Source of the DNA: Pseudomonas mandelii
GTDB taxonomy: Bacteria; Pseudomonadota; Gammaproteobacteria; Pseudomonadales; Pseudomonadaceae
DNA: 64,000 bases
Direction: 5' to 3'
Assembly: GCF_006438925.1 (NCBI RefSeq)
Contig: NZ_RCZA01000001.1
Coordinates: forward strand, 558,001-622,000
Shown here: positions 8,893 to 17,249 of the stretch, piece after piece
Layout of the letters: the number at the start of each line of letters is the position of its first letter
Numbering within the stretch: the stretch's first letter is position 1
Program-made: the position numbers and the translations under genes
The notes under the pieces: generated by a model
What the model was told of the DNA's origin: nothing
Seen by the model: the letters and a program-made list of their open reading frames with translations, nothing else
The model's database searches: none

Positions 8893-9843
8893 TTACGCGC
8901 CCGGTACGAAATGCTTCTGCGCCGTACCACGTGCGATCAATCGCGAGATGTAGTCGAGCTTCTGCGCATCCTGATCGACGAAGCGGAAGGTCAGTTGCAG
9001 CCACTCGCTGTCGGGTTTCTGCTCGTGGGCGACGATGGCGTGCAGGTAGCCGTTCAGACGGGCGGTCTCGGCGTTATCGCCCTGCTCCAGGTCGAGCACG
9101 GCGCTGTCGAGTACTTGCGGCAGGGTGTCGGTGCGTTTCACCACCAGCAAGGCTTCCTTGAGACTCAAGGCCTTGATCACACATTGCTGAATGCCGTTCG
9201 GCAGGCGCAATTGGCCCTGGCCACGACCGCCCGTTGGCGCTGCGGAGGACGCTGGAGGCTTGATCGGCGGGCTGTTGAGCAGACCGCGAGACGGAGCGGC
9301 CGCCGGGGCTGGCGCGGCGGCGGCAGGTTTGGCGAACGGGTTGACCGGCGCCGCGGCGGGTGCGACCACGCCAGCCTTACCGCCCGTCAATGCGCTCAGG
9401 GAATCGTTGCCGAACGCCGAGTTCATTTTGGTCGGCGCGCTGTTCATCAAGGTGTCGAGCTTGCCGACCTTGTTCAGGGCCTGCTTGACCTTGGTCAGCA
9501 GTTGCTCGTTGGTGAACGGCTTGCTGACGTAACCCGAAACCCCGGCCTGGATCGCCTGGACAACGTTCTCTTTATCGCCCCGACTGGTCACCATCACGAA
9601 CGGCATGGTCTTGAGGTTGTCCTGCTCGCGGCACCAGGTCAGCAGCTCCAGCCCGGACATTTCCGGCATTTCCCAGTCGCACAGGACCAGGTCGAACGCT
9701 TCCCGTGCCAGCAAGGACTGAGCCTTCTTGCCGTTGACCGCGTCTTCGATCCGGATCCCCGGGAAGTAGTTGCGCAAGCACTTCTTCACCAGGTCACGAA
9801 TGAACGACGCGTCGTCCACGACCAACACACTGACCTTACTCAT
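8893..9843 (-). CDS. Orphan response regulator with C-terminal output domain
   Basis: A 316-residue protein with a full receiver domain (residues 1-125): VLVVDDASFIRDLV, phospho-acceptor Asp56 in LVLCDWEMPEMSG, the threonine in MVTSRG and Lys108 in YVSKPF. A long Ala/Pro-rich linker (about 145-205) leads to a C-terminal domain of some 110 residues (from LRLPNGIQQCVIKALSLKEA to FRFVDQDAQKLDYISRLIARG). Its shape recalls a PilZ fold, but the c-di-GMP motifs RxxxR and DxSxxG are absent, so that reading is weak. No kinase lies beside it. It sits in the phosphate locus directly after phoU, as I recall for P. aeruginosa PA5364. Confidence 0.88.
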   Translation of the reverse strand: MSKVSVLVVDDASFIRDLVKKCLRNYFPGIRIEDAVNGKKAQSLLAREAFDLVLCDWEMPEMSGLELLTWCREQDNLKTMPFVMVTSRGDKENVVQAIQAGVSGYVSKPFTNEQLLTKVKQALNKVGKLDTLMNSAPTKMNSAFGNDSLSALTGGKAGVVAPAAAPVNPFAKPAAAAPAPAAAPSRGLLNSPPIKPPASSAAPTGGRGQGQLRLPNGIQQCVIKALSLKEALLVVKRTDTLPQVLDSAVLDLEQGDNAETARLNGYLHAIVAHEQKPDSEWLQLTFRFVDQDAQKLDYISRLIARGTAQKHFVPGA

Positions 9844-9972
9844 CCATCACCCCTATAAAAAATCCCGGCAAGCATACCGCTTTGCTGATGGCACATTGCC
9901 AAAAACCTTCAGTCACGCCGGGACATTTCGTTCGCGGGTGCTGCTTTCGAATTCATCGACCACAAACAAAAA

Positions 9973-10001
9973 CGCCCGGCCAAAAGGCCGGGCGCTTTTC
10001 T
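9973..10001 (-). terminator. Rho-independent terminator after phoU
   Basis: A perfect 9-bp stem, CGCCCGGCC-AAAA-GGCCGGGCG (9973-9994), lies just past the phoU stop. On the minus strand it is followed by TTTTTGTTTG. It should end the pst-phoU message before the response-regulator gene. Confidence 0.9.
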
Positions 10002-10010
10002 CAGGCAATC

Positions 10011-10772
10011 TTACTTATCGTCAGCTTTGCCCGGAACATTAGCGGTTTCGCCACTTGTGCCTTCAACTTCTTCTTTCATGCGCTTGAGGCCCAGGTGCCG
10101 CACGTCGGTGCCGCGCACCAGGTAAATCACCAGCTCCGAGATATTGCGTGCGTGGTCGCCGATCCGTTCCAGCGAGCGCAGCACCCAAATGATGCTCAAG
10201 ACCCGCGAGATAGAGCGCGGGTCTTCCATCATGTAGGTGGCAAGTTCACGCAGGGCGGTCTTGTATTCACGGTCGATGATCTTGTCGTACTGGGCCACCG
10301 ACAACGCCAGGTCGGCGTCGAAGCGGGCAAAGGCGTCCAGTGCATCGCGAACCATGTTGCGCACCTGGTCGCCGATGTGGCGAACCTCGACATAACCCCG
10401 TGGGGCTTCGCCTTCTTCACACAACTGGATGGCGCGACGGGCGATCTTGGTCGCTTCGTCACCGATGCGCTCCAGGTCGATGACCGACTTGGAGATGCTG
10501 ATGATCAAACGCAAGTCCGACGCCGCCGGCTGACGACGGGCCAGAATGCGCAGGCATTCTTCGTCGATGTTGCGTTCCATCTGGTTGATCTGGTCGTCGA
10601 TCTCGCGAACCTGCTGGGCCAGGCCGGAGTCGGCCTCGATCAGCGCGGTCACCGCGTCGTTGACCTGCTTTTCCACCAGCCCGCCCATGGCCAGGAGGTG
10701 GCTGCGCACTTCCTCGAGCTCAGCGTTGAACTGCGCAGAGATGTGATGGGTAAGGCCTTCTTTACTAATCAT
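10011..10772 (-). CDS. phoU: Phosphate signalling protein PhoU
   Basis: A 253-residue cytoplasmic protein made of two three-helix PhoU repeats. It links the PstSCAB transporter to PhoR and represses the Pho regulon when phosphate is plentiful. The metal-binding motif (E/D)xxxD is seen in EIDDQINQMERNIDEECLRIL and ERIGDEATKIARR in the first repeat, and in ERIGDHARNISELVIYL in the second. Last gene of the pst operon, 71 bases after pstB, with a strong terminator after it. Length and motifs match PhoU fully. Confidence 0.96.
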   Translation of the reverse strand: MISKEGLTHHISAQFNAELEEVRSHLLAMGGLVEKQVNDAVTALIEADSGLAQQVREIDDQINQMERNIDEECLRILARRQPAASDLRLIISISKSVIDLERIGDEATKIARRAIQLCEEGEAPRGYVEVRHIGDQVRNMVRDALDAFARFDADLALSVAQYDKIIDREYKTALRELATYMMEDPRSISRVLSIIWVLRSLERIGDHARNISELVIYLVRGTDVRHLGLKRMKEEVEGTSGETANVPGKADDK

Positions 10773-10843
10773 GTTGGCGTCCTTGGAGCGTCCGGTAAGG
10801 TGCGGTGGACCGCAGCGTCAGTTCAGTGAGCAACAACAGCTTC

Positions 10844-11677
10844 CTAGCCGTAGCGACCCGTGATGTAGTCTTCGGTCTGCTTCTTCGCCGGATTGGTGAA
10901 CAGGGTGTCGGTGTCGCCGAATTCCACCAGTTTGCCCATGTACATGAACGCCGTGTAGTCGGAAACCCGCGCGGCCTGTTGCATGTTGTGGGTCACGATG
11001 ACGATGGTGAACTTGGATTTCAGTTCGTAGATCAGCTCTTCGACTTTCAGCGTGGAGATCGGGTCAAGTGCCGAGCACGGTTCGTCGAGCAGCAGCACTT
11101 CCGGCTCCACGGCGATGGTGCGAGCGATCACCAGACGTTGTTGCTGACCGCCGGACAGCCCAAGTGCCGACTCATGCAGGCGGTCTTTGACTTCGTCCCA
11201 CAGTGCCGCGCCTTTCAACGCCCACTCGACGGCTTCGTCGAGTACGCGTTTTTTGTTGATGCCCTGGATGCGCAGGCCGTAGACCACGTTTTCGTAGATG
11301 GTTTTCGGGAACGGGTTGGGCTTCTGGAACACCATGCCGACGCGACGACGCAGCTCGGCCACGTCTTCGCCCTTACGGTAGATGTTGTTGCCGTAGAGGT
11401 TGATCTCGCCTTCGACACGGCAGCCATCCACCAGGTCGTTCATGCGGTTGAAGGTGCGCAGCAGCGTGGACTTGCCGCAGCCGGACGGGCCGATGAAGGC
11501 GGTCACACGCTGTTTCGGGATATTCATGCTGACGTCGAACAGCGCTTGTTTGTCGCCATAAAACAGGCTCAGGCCCGGCACTTGAATGGCCACGGTTTCC
11601 TGTTCAAGGCTCAGGCTCTGTTTGTCGCGGCCCAAGGCAGACATGTTGATGCCGTGGGTATGTGTTTCGTGCTGCAT
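10844..11677 (-). CDS. pstB: Phosphate ABC transporter ATPase PstB
   Basis: A 277-residue ATP-binding subunit that powers phosphate uptake. Walker A is [19 protein letters not shown] near residue 60, the ABC signature is [16 protein letters not shown] near 165, Walker B is [17 protein letters not shown] and the switch histidine is in [15 protein letters not shown]. The N-terminal 30 residues ([16 protein letters not shown]) extend beyond E. coli PstB and may contain a later start. A REPIN separates it from pstA. Confidence 0.96.
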   Translation of the reverse strand: MQHETHTHGINMSALGRDKQSLSLEQETVAIQVPGLSLFYGDKQALFDVSMNIPKQRVTAFIGPSGCGKSTLLRTFNRMNDLVDGCRVEGEINLYGNNIYRKGEDVAELRRRVGMVFQKPNPFPKTIYENVVYGLRIQGINKKRVLDEAVEWALKGAALWDEVKDRLHESALGLSGGQQQRLVIARTIAVEPEVLLLDEPCSALDPISTLKVEELIYELKSKFTIVIVTHNMQQAARVSDYTAFMYMGKLVEFGDTDTLFTNPAKKQTEDYITGRYG

Positions 11678-11714
11678 GGGAGGCTCCCTGTGCTAACAAA
11701 TTCGGTTCGGTTTT

Positions 11715-11800
11715 TGTGGGAGCCAGCCTGCTGGCGATTCAGGCAACGCGGTCAATCTGTAAACCGCGGTGATGCCATCGCCAGCAGGCTGGCTCCCACA
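11715..11800. repeat. REPIN inside the pst operon (pstA-pstB gap)
   Basis: Arms TGTGGGAGCCAGCCTGCTGGCGAT and ATCGCCAGCAGGCTGGCTCCCACA form a long inverted repeat within a single transcription unit. It uses a variant core (GCCAGCCTGCTGGC) unlike most others here. Being in the message, it can fold strongly and may lower pstB-phoU expression relative to pstA or mark an RNase site. Confidence 0.9.
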
Positions 11801-11806
11801 TAAAAA

Positions 11807-13477
11807 TCAGCTATCCAGCGCTTTGTATTTTTCGCGCAGGTGGTTCCGGATGTACACCGCCGACAGGTTCAACGTGGCAATCACCAACACCAGCAACAGT
11901 GCCGTGGCGTACACCAGCGGCCGTGCGGCCTCGACGTTCGGACTCTGGAAGCCGACGTCATAGATATGGAAGCCCAAGTGCATGATCTTCTGGTCTAGGT
12001 GCAAGTACGGGTAGTTACCATCCACCGGCAGCGACGGCGCCAGTTTCACCACACCCACCAGCATCAGCGGCGCCACTTCACCGGCGGCGCGAGCCACGGC
12101 GAGGATCATGCCGGTCATCATGGCCGGGCTGGCCATCGGCAGCACGATCTTCCACAAGGTTTCAGCCTTGGTTGCGCCGAGGGCCAACGAGCCTTCACGC
12201 ACGGTGCGAGGAATCCGCGCCAGGCCTTCTTCCGTGGCCACGATCACCACCGGCACCGCCAGCAGCGCCAGGGTCAGGGACGCCCAGAGCAGACCCGGCG
12301 TACCAAAGGTCGGCGCCGGCAGCGCTTCCGGGAAGAACAACCGGTCGACCGAACCGCCCAGCACATAAACGAAGAAGCCCAGACCGAACACGCCGTAAAC
12401 GATGGCCGGAACGCCCGCCAGGTTGTTCACCGCGATGCGGATCAAGCGCGTCATGGTGTTCTGTTTCGCATATTCACGCAGGTAAACCGCTGCCAGTACG
12501 CCAAACGGGGTCACGATCATCGCCATGATCAACGTCATCATCACGGTGCCGAAAATCGCCGGGAAGATCCCGCCTTCGGTGTTCGCTTCACGCGGGTCGT
12601 CACTCAGGAATTCCCAGACCTTGCTGAAGTAGAAACCGATCTTGGTGAAGGTACCCATGGCGTTCGGCTGGTAGGCATGAACCACTTTGCCGATGCCGAT
12701 TTCGATCTCTTTGCCGTTGGCATCGCGGGCCGTGAGGCTGTCGCGGTTGAACTGGGCGTGCAGGTCGTTCAGGCGTGCTTCGATGTCCTGATAACGAGCG
12801 TTCAGTTCGGCGCGCTCGGACTCCATGTCCGCTTGCGCGGTAGCGTCCATCGTCCCGGCCAGTTCCAGCTTGCGACCGTGCAGACGGACGCGCTCGAGGC
12901 CGGAGTTGATCGCGCCAATGTCGGTTTTTTCCAGGCTCTTGAGCTGCGCGGCGAGTTTGTTGACGCGATCGACACGGGCCTGCAACTCAGGCCAGGCGGC
13001 TTCGCCTTCAGCGATGACCTTGCCGTCCTGTTTGACGTTGACCAGGTAGCCGTAGAAGTTGCCCCACTCACGACGCTCGATGGTCATCAGCTCGGGTGGC
13101 GTCTTCTGATTGGTCAGCCACTCGCCGACGATCCAGGTGAAGTCGTTGCCGTTCAGGTCACGGTTGCCGACCTTGATCAGCTCGCGGGTCATGAACTCCG
13201 GGCCCTGATCGGGCACCGGCAGGCCAGCACTTTTAAGGCGCTCGCGCGGCACTTCTTCTTTCTGCACCACTTCGCCGATGACGAGGTGATTGGCCTGACC
13301 CGGCACGTCGTAACTGGCGTGCACCAGGTCCGCCGGCCAGAAATGGCCCAGACCGCGCACGGCAATCACTGCCAGCAAGCCAATGGTCATGATGACGGCG
13401 ATGGACACCGCGCCACCGCTGATCCAGACGCCGGGGGCGCCGCTCTTGAACCATCCATTCAGGGAGTTCTGTTTCAC
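11807..13477 (-). CDS. pstA: Phosphate ABC transporter permease PstA, enlarged
   Basis: A 556-residue permease, nearly twice the length of E. coli PstA (296 aa). After a first membrane helix (VSIAVIMTIGLLAVIAVRGLG, residues 24-44) there is an extra extracytoplasmic region of about 260 residues. It includes a charged helical, coiled-coil-like part (LAAQLKSLEKTDIGAI.. to ..LNARYQDIEARLNDLHAQ). The ordinary permease core starts near residue 305 (IFGTVMMTLIMAMIVTPFG) and has the EAA-type loop SLALGATKAETLWKIVLP. Translation starts at GTG 13477, 15 bases after pstC. Enlarged PstA is, I believe, common in pseudomonads; the inserted part has no known role. Confidence 0.93.
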   Translation of the reverse strand: MKQNSLNGWFKSGAPGVWISGGAVSIAVIMTIGLLAVIAVRGLGHFWPADLVHASYDVPGQANHLVIGEVVQKEEVPRERLKSAGLPVPDQGPEFMTRELIKVGNRDLNGNDFTWIVGEWLTNQKTPPELMTIERREWGNFYGYLVNVKQDGKVIAEGEAAWPELQARVDRVNKLAAQLKSLEKTDIGAINSGLERVRLHGRKLELAGTMDATAQADMESERAELNARYQDIEARLNDLHAQFNRDSLTARDANGKEIEIGIGKVVHAYQPNAMGTFTKIGFYFSKVWEFLSDDPREANTEGGIFPAIFGTVMMTLIMAMIVTPFGVLAAVYLREYAKQNTMTRLIRIAVNNLAGVPAIVYGVFGLGFFVYVLGGSVDRLFFPEALPAPTFGTPGLLWASLTLALLAVPVVIVATEEGLARIPRTVREGSLALGATKAETLWKIVLPMASPAMMTGMILAVARAAGEVAPLMLVGVVKLAPSLPVDGNYPYLHLDQKIMHLGFHIYDVGFQSPNVEAARPLVYATALLLVLVIATLNLSAVYIRNHLREKYKALDS

Positions 13478-13492
13478 AGACTTCTACCTTTC

Positions 13493-15775
13493 TTAAAGCG
13501 ACGAGTATTTCTTGCGCAGACGCTGACGAATCAGTTCCGCGAGGGTGTTCATGACGAAGGTGAACAACAGCAGCACCAGCGCCGAGAGGAACAGCACCCG
13601 GTAGTGGCTGCCGCCGACTTCCGATTCGGGCATTTCCACCGCAACGTTGGCCGCCAGGGTGCGCAGGCCTTCGAACAGGTTCATTTCCATGACCGGGGTG
13701 TTACCGGTGGCCATCAGCACGATCATCGTTTCACCGACCGCACGGCCCATGCCGATCATCAGCGCTGAGAAGATGCCCGGGCTGGCGGTAAGGATCACCA
13801 CGCGAGTCATGGTCTGCCACGGCGTGGCACCGAGGGCCAGGGAACCGAGGGTCAAACCGCGAGGCACGCTGAACACGGCGTCTTCGGCGATGGAGTAGAT
13901 GTTCGGGATCACCGCAAAGCCCATGGCCAGACCGACCACCAGAGCGTTGCGCTGATCGTAGGTGATGCCCAGGTCGTGGGAGATCCACATGCGCATGTCG
14001 CCGCCGAAGAACCAGGTTTCCATGTACGGGCTCATGTACAGCGAGAGCCAGCCCACGAACAGGATCACCGGAATCAGGATCGCGCTTTCCCAGCCGTCCG
14101 GCACTTTCAGGCGAATCGACTCAGGCAGGCGGCTGAAAACGAAACCCGCCACCAGAATGCCGATCGGCAAGAGCATCAGCAGGCTGAAGATGCCCGGCAA
14201 ATGTCCTTCTACATAGGGTGCGAGGAACAGGCCGGCGAAGAAGCCGAGGATCACCGTCGGCATTGCTTCCATCAGCTCGATTACCGGTTTTACCTTGCGG
14301 CGCAGGCTCGGAGCCATGAAGTACGCGGTGTAGATCGCAGCGGCGACGGCCAGTGGCGCGGCCAGCAGCATGGCGTAGAACGCGGCCTTGAGCGTACCGA
14401 AGGTCAGTGGCGCCAGGCTCATCTTGGGTTCGAAATCGGTGTTGGCGGCGGTCGATTGCCAGACGTATTTAGGCTCGTCGTAGTTTTCGTACCAGACCTT
14501 GCTCCACAACGCGCTCCACGACACTTCCGGGTGTGGGTTGTCGAGCAACAGCGGTTGAATCTTGCCGCCGGCTTCCACGATCACGCGGTTGGCCCGTGGC
14601 GACAGACCAAAGATGCCTTGGCCATCGACCACTTGATCCACCAGCAAGGTGCGGTGAGCCGTGCTGTGGAACACGCCAAGCTTGCCGGACGCATCGAGGG
14701 CAATGAAACCTTTGCGACGTTCTTCAGCGGTGATTTCAACGATCGGCGCAGTGCCCATCTGGAAAGTACGAATCTGCTTCAGACGCAGTTCGCCATCGTG
14801 GTCGCGGGCCATGAACCACTGGGCCAAGCCACCCTTGGAATCGCCGAGGATCAGCGAGATGCCACCCACCAATTGAGTACTGGCAGTGATCTGCGCTTCG
14901 CCGTCATCCAGCAGTTTGTAGCGACCGTTGAGACTTTTGTCGCGCAGGCTGAACACGTCGGCCTGAGCCCGACCGTTGATCACATACAGCCATTGCTGAC
15001 GCGGGTCGATGAAGATGTTCTTCACCGGCTCGGTCATCTGTGGCAGATCGATGCGCTTCTGCTCGTTGGTGACTTCACCGGTCATCATGTTTTCTTCGCT
15101 GGTCAGCGACAAAACATTGAGTTGCGAACCGGTGGAACCGACCAGCATCAAGGTCGTGTCGGTGGCGTTGAGACTGACGTGCTCAAGTGCACCGCCCGCC
15201 TCGTTCAGCGCAATCGGGGTTTCGCCATACGGATATTCAATGGCCGGCGAGATGGTCTTCTTGCCCGCGGGATAGCTGACTTTATAGGTGTGACGGAAAA
15301 CCAGGGCCTGGCCGTTGGACAAGCCCACCGCCACCAGCGGATGACCAGGCTGGTCTTCACCGATGGAGGTCACGGTGGTGCCAGCTGGAATCGGCAGATC
15401 GACACGCTTGAGTTCAGCGCCACTGTCAATATCGAAGAACAACGCCTGGCCTTTGTCGGAAACCCGCATGGCAACCTGGTTCTGCTCTTCCAGGGAGATC
15501 ATCAACGGCTTGCCGGCGTCCTGCATCCAGGCCGGTGTGATGGCGTCCTGGGCGGTCAGGTCGGCCCCCTGAAACAGAGGCGCGACAACGTAAGCAAGGA
15601 AGAAAAAGATCAGCGTGATCGCACCGAGAACGGCGAGGCCGCCCACGAGGACGTACCAGCGGGTCAGGCGATCTTTGAGCGCGCGAATGCGGCGCTTGCG
15701 TTGCAACTCAGGCGTATTGAAGTCAATTCGCTTGGGGGGATTTGTAGTCATGGTGGAATTGGCCAGATCATTCAT
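13493..15775 (-). CDS. pstC: Phosphate ABC transporter permease PstC, enlarged
   Basis: A 760-residue permease, far longer than E. coli PstC (319 aa). One membrane helix (YVLVGGLAVLGAITLIFFFL, near residue 45) is followed by about 390 extracytoplasmic residues rich in beta strands with short repeats resembling a propeller (LVAVGLSNGQALVFRHT, QQWLYVINGRAQADVFSL, GLAQWFMARDHDGELRL). The true permease core begins near residue 458 (FGTLKAAFYAMLLAAPLAVA) with the loop SLALGATPWQTMTRVVI. I chose ATG 15775 (MNDLANST), with AGGG seven bases upstream; GTG 15781 is possible. A Pho box lies 22 bases before this ATG. Confidence 0.92.
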   Translation of the reverse strand: MNDLANSTMTTNPPKRIDFNTPELQRKRRIRALKDRLTRWYVLVGGLAVLGAITLIFFFLAYVVAPLFQGADLTAQDAITPAWMQDAGKPLMISLEEQNQVAMRVSDKGQALFFDIDSGAELKRVDLPIPAGTTVTSIGEDQPGHPLVAVGLSNGQALVFRHTYKVSYPAGKKTISPAIEYPYGETPIALNEAGGALEHVSLNATDTTLMLVGSTGSQLNVLSLTSEENMMTGEVTNEQKRIDLPQMTEPVKNIFIDPRQQWLYVINGRAQADVFSLRDKSLNGRYKLLDDGEAQITASTQLVGGISLILGDSKGGLAQWFMARDHDGELRLKQIRTFQMGTAPIVEITAEERRKGFIALDASGKLGVFHSTAHRTLLVDQVVDGQGIFGLSPRANRVIVEAGGKIQPLLLDNPHPEVSWSALWSKVWYENYDEPKYVWQSTAANTDFEPKMSLAPLTFGTLKAAFYAMLLAAPLAVAAAIYTAYFMAPSLRRKVKPVIELMEAMPTVILGFFAGLFLAPYVEGHLPGIFSLLMLLPIGILVAGFVFSRLPESIRLKVPDGWESAILIPVILFVGWLSLYMSPYMETWFFGGDMRMWISHDLGITYDQRNALVVGLAMGFAVIPNIYSIAEDAVFSVPRGLTLGSLALGATPWQTMTRVVILTASPGIFSALMIGMGRAVGETMIVLMATGNTPVMEMNLFEGLRTLAANVAVEMPESEVGGSHYRVLFLSALVLLLFTFVMNTLAELIRQRLRKKYSSL

Positions 15776-15797
15776 TCGCACACCCTAGCGATCCTGT

Positions 15798-15815
15798 ATG
15801 ACAGAAAGATGACAA
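15798..15815 (-). promoter_or_regulatory. Pho box upstream of pstC
   Basis: On the minus strand TTGTCAT-CTTT-CTGTCAT, an almost perfect pair of PhoB half-sites with a 4-base spacer. TAGGGT ten bases downstream is a possible -10, which would place the start of transcription at or very near the chosen pstC ATG. It implies pstC can be transcribed separately from pstS. Confidence 0.85.
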
Positions 15816-15876
15816 TGCAGTGACGCAACAAATCCGCCGCCCGTGGGAACTGGCAGCGGACTGAAAATTTGGGGGT

Positions 15877-15976
15877 TGTAGGAGCTGTCGAGGGAACCGA
15901 GGCTGCGATCTTTTGATCTTGCAGTTAGAGACCAGATCAAAAGATCGCAGCCTCGGTTCACTCGACAGCTCCTACA
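15877..15976. repeat. REPIN between pstS and pstC
   Basis: A 100-bp inverted repeat with arms of about 40 bases (TGTAGGAGCTGTCGAG..GCTGCGATCTTTTGATC and its complement). The two arms differ by only a few bases. It is in the transcribed gap between pstS and pstC. Confidence 0.92.
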
Positions 15977-15999
15977 GAGTCCGGGTTTACCCCGGACTC
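15977..15999 (-). other. Stem-loop at the 3' end of pstS
   Basis: A perfect 9-bp stem GAGTCCGGG-TTTAC-CCCGGACTC lies six bases after the pstS stop. It has no T-run on the minus strand, so it is not a standard terminator. A stabilising or partial-termination role, giving more PstS than the membrane subunits, would fit. Confidence 0.6.
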
Positions 16000-16005
16000 A
16001 GGGTT

Positions 16006-17007
16006 TTACTTTTTTGCGACTTCAGCACCGCCTTCCTGCAGACCCAGGTCAGCCAGTGCTTTTGCAGCAACCTTGGCTGGCAGCGGGATGTAACCATCTT
16101 TCACCACAACTTCCTGGCCCTGTTTGGACAGAACCAGTTTCACGAACTCGGCTTCCAGCGGGGCCAGAGGCTTGTTCGGGGCTTTGTTGACGTAAACGTA
16201 GAGGAAACGCGACAGCGGGTATTTGCCGTTCAGTGCGTTTTCTTCGCTGTCTTCGATGAACTCAGTGCTGCCCTTCTTGGACAGAGCCACCGTTTTCACG
16301 CTAGCGGTTTTGTAGCCGATGCCCGAGTAACCGATGCCGTTCAGCGAGGAGCTGATCGACTGCACAACCGAAGCCGAACCTGGTTGTTCGTTGACGTTTG
16401 GCTTGTAGTCACCTTTGCACAGGGCTTCTTCTTTGAAGTAGCCGTAGGTGCCGGATACCGAGTTACGACCGAACAGCTGAACCGGCTTGTTGGCCAGGTC
16501 GCCGGTCACGCCCAGGTCGCCCCAGGTTTTGACTTCGGTTTTAGCGCCGCACAGACGAGTGGACGAGAAGATCGCGTCGACTTGTTCCATGGTCAGGTGC
16601 TGGATCGGGTTGTCTTTGTGGACGAAGACAGCCAGGGCGTCCACGGCAACCGGGATAGCGGTTGGCTTGTAGCCGTATTTCTGCTCGAAGGCAGCCAGTT
16701 CGGTGTCCTTCATCTTGCGGCTCATCGGGCCCAGGTTAGAGGTGCCTTCAGTCAGCGCAGGTGGCGCAGTGGCGGAGCCAGCGGCCTGAATCTGGATGTT
16801 TACGTTCGGGTATTCTTTTTTGTAGTTCTCGGCCCACAGGGTCATGAGGTTGGCCAGAGTATCGGAGCCGACGCTGGACAGGTTGCCCGACACACCAGTG
16901 GTTTTGGTGTAGCTCGGGATAGCAGGGTCAACAGCGGCAACCGCGTTGGCAGTCGCAACGCCAGCAGCGACAAAAGTCATTGCCGCCATCAAACGCTTCA
17001 GTTTCAT
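16006..17007 (-). CDS. pstS: Periplasmic phosphate-binding protein PstS
   Basis: A 333-residue periplasmic protein that captures phosphate for the PstCAB channel. The signal peptide is [20 protein letters not shown] with cleavage near ANA/AVA (residue 24). Binding-site motifs include [32 protein letters not shown] and [18 protein letters not shown]. The start has a good AGGAG site (CTAGGAGTAAGGC before ATG). Pho half-sites lie upstream at 17074-17102. First gene of the pstSCAB-phoU cluster. Confidence 0.96.
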   Translation of the reverse strand: MKLKRLMAAMTFVAAGVATANAVAAVDPAIPSYTKTTGVSGNLSSVGSDTLANLMTLWAENYKKEYPNVNIQIQAAGSATAPPALTEGTSNLGPMSRKMKDTELAAFEQKYGYKPTAIPVAVDALAVFVHKDNPIQHLTMEQVDAIFSSTRLCGAKTEVKTWGDLGVTGDLANKPVQLFGRNSVSGTYGYFKEEALCKGDYKPNVNEQPGSASVVQSISSSLNGIGYSGIGYKTASVKTVALSKKGSTEFIEDSEENALNGKYPLSRFLYVYVNKAPNKPLAPLEAEFVKLVLSKQGQEVVVKDGYIPLPAKVAAKALADLGLQEGGAEVAKK

Positions 17008-17073
17008 GCCTTACTCCTAGCAGATAGGTGTGTTAAGTCGGGGCCAAGTATCAGCAGGCCGTGTGAACACTCT

Positions 17074-17102
17074 ATGGCTGAAATATGACAATTGGATGAA
17101 AG
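17074..17102 (-). promoter_or_regulatory. Pho box array upstream of pstS
   Basis: On the minus strand CTTTCAT-CCAA-TTGTCAT-ATTT-CAGCCAT gives three 7-base PhoB half-sites at an 11-base period; the middle one is the best and the outer two each fit five of seven positions. It is about 67-95 bases before the pstS start. Confidence 0.75.
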
Positions 17103-17143
17103 GCCAGCATTCGATCTTTTGCCGGGGCACCGCGTTATCGTTT

Positions 17144-17218
17144 TTCGCGAGCAAGGCCGCTCCCACAGGGGATCTGCGGTCAACACAGAATCAATGTGGG
17201 AGCGAGCCTGCTCGCGAA
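17144..17218. repeat. REPIN, TGTGGGAGCGAGC class
   Basis: Arms TTCGCGAGCAAGGCCGCTCCCACA and TGTGGGAGCGAGCCTGCTCGCGAA in inverted order, between the pstS promoter and the 3' end of the MFS gene. Confidence 0.9.
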
Positions 17219-17249
17219 GAGGCCAGTGCAGTCGATGAAAGAAGTCCGC

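Noticed and set aside
11999..15823. Two long plus-strand frames (589 and 615 codons) opposite pstA and pstC
   Set aside because: They are shadows of the pst genes, full of His/Gln/Arg with no domain.
15977..15999. Stem-loop after pstS as a rho-independent terminator
   Set aside because: No T-run follows on the minus strand; it is listed only as a stem-loop.
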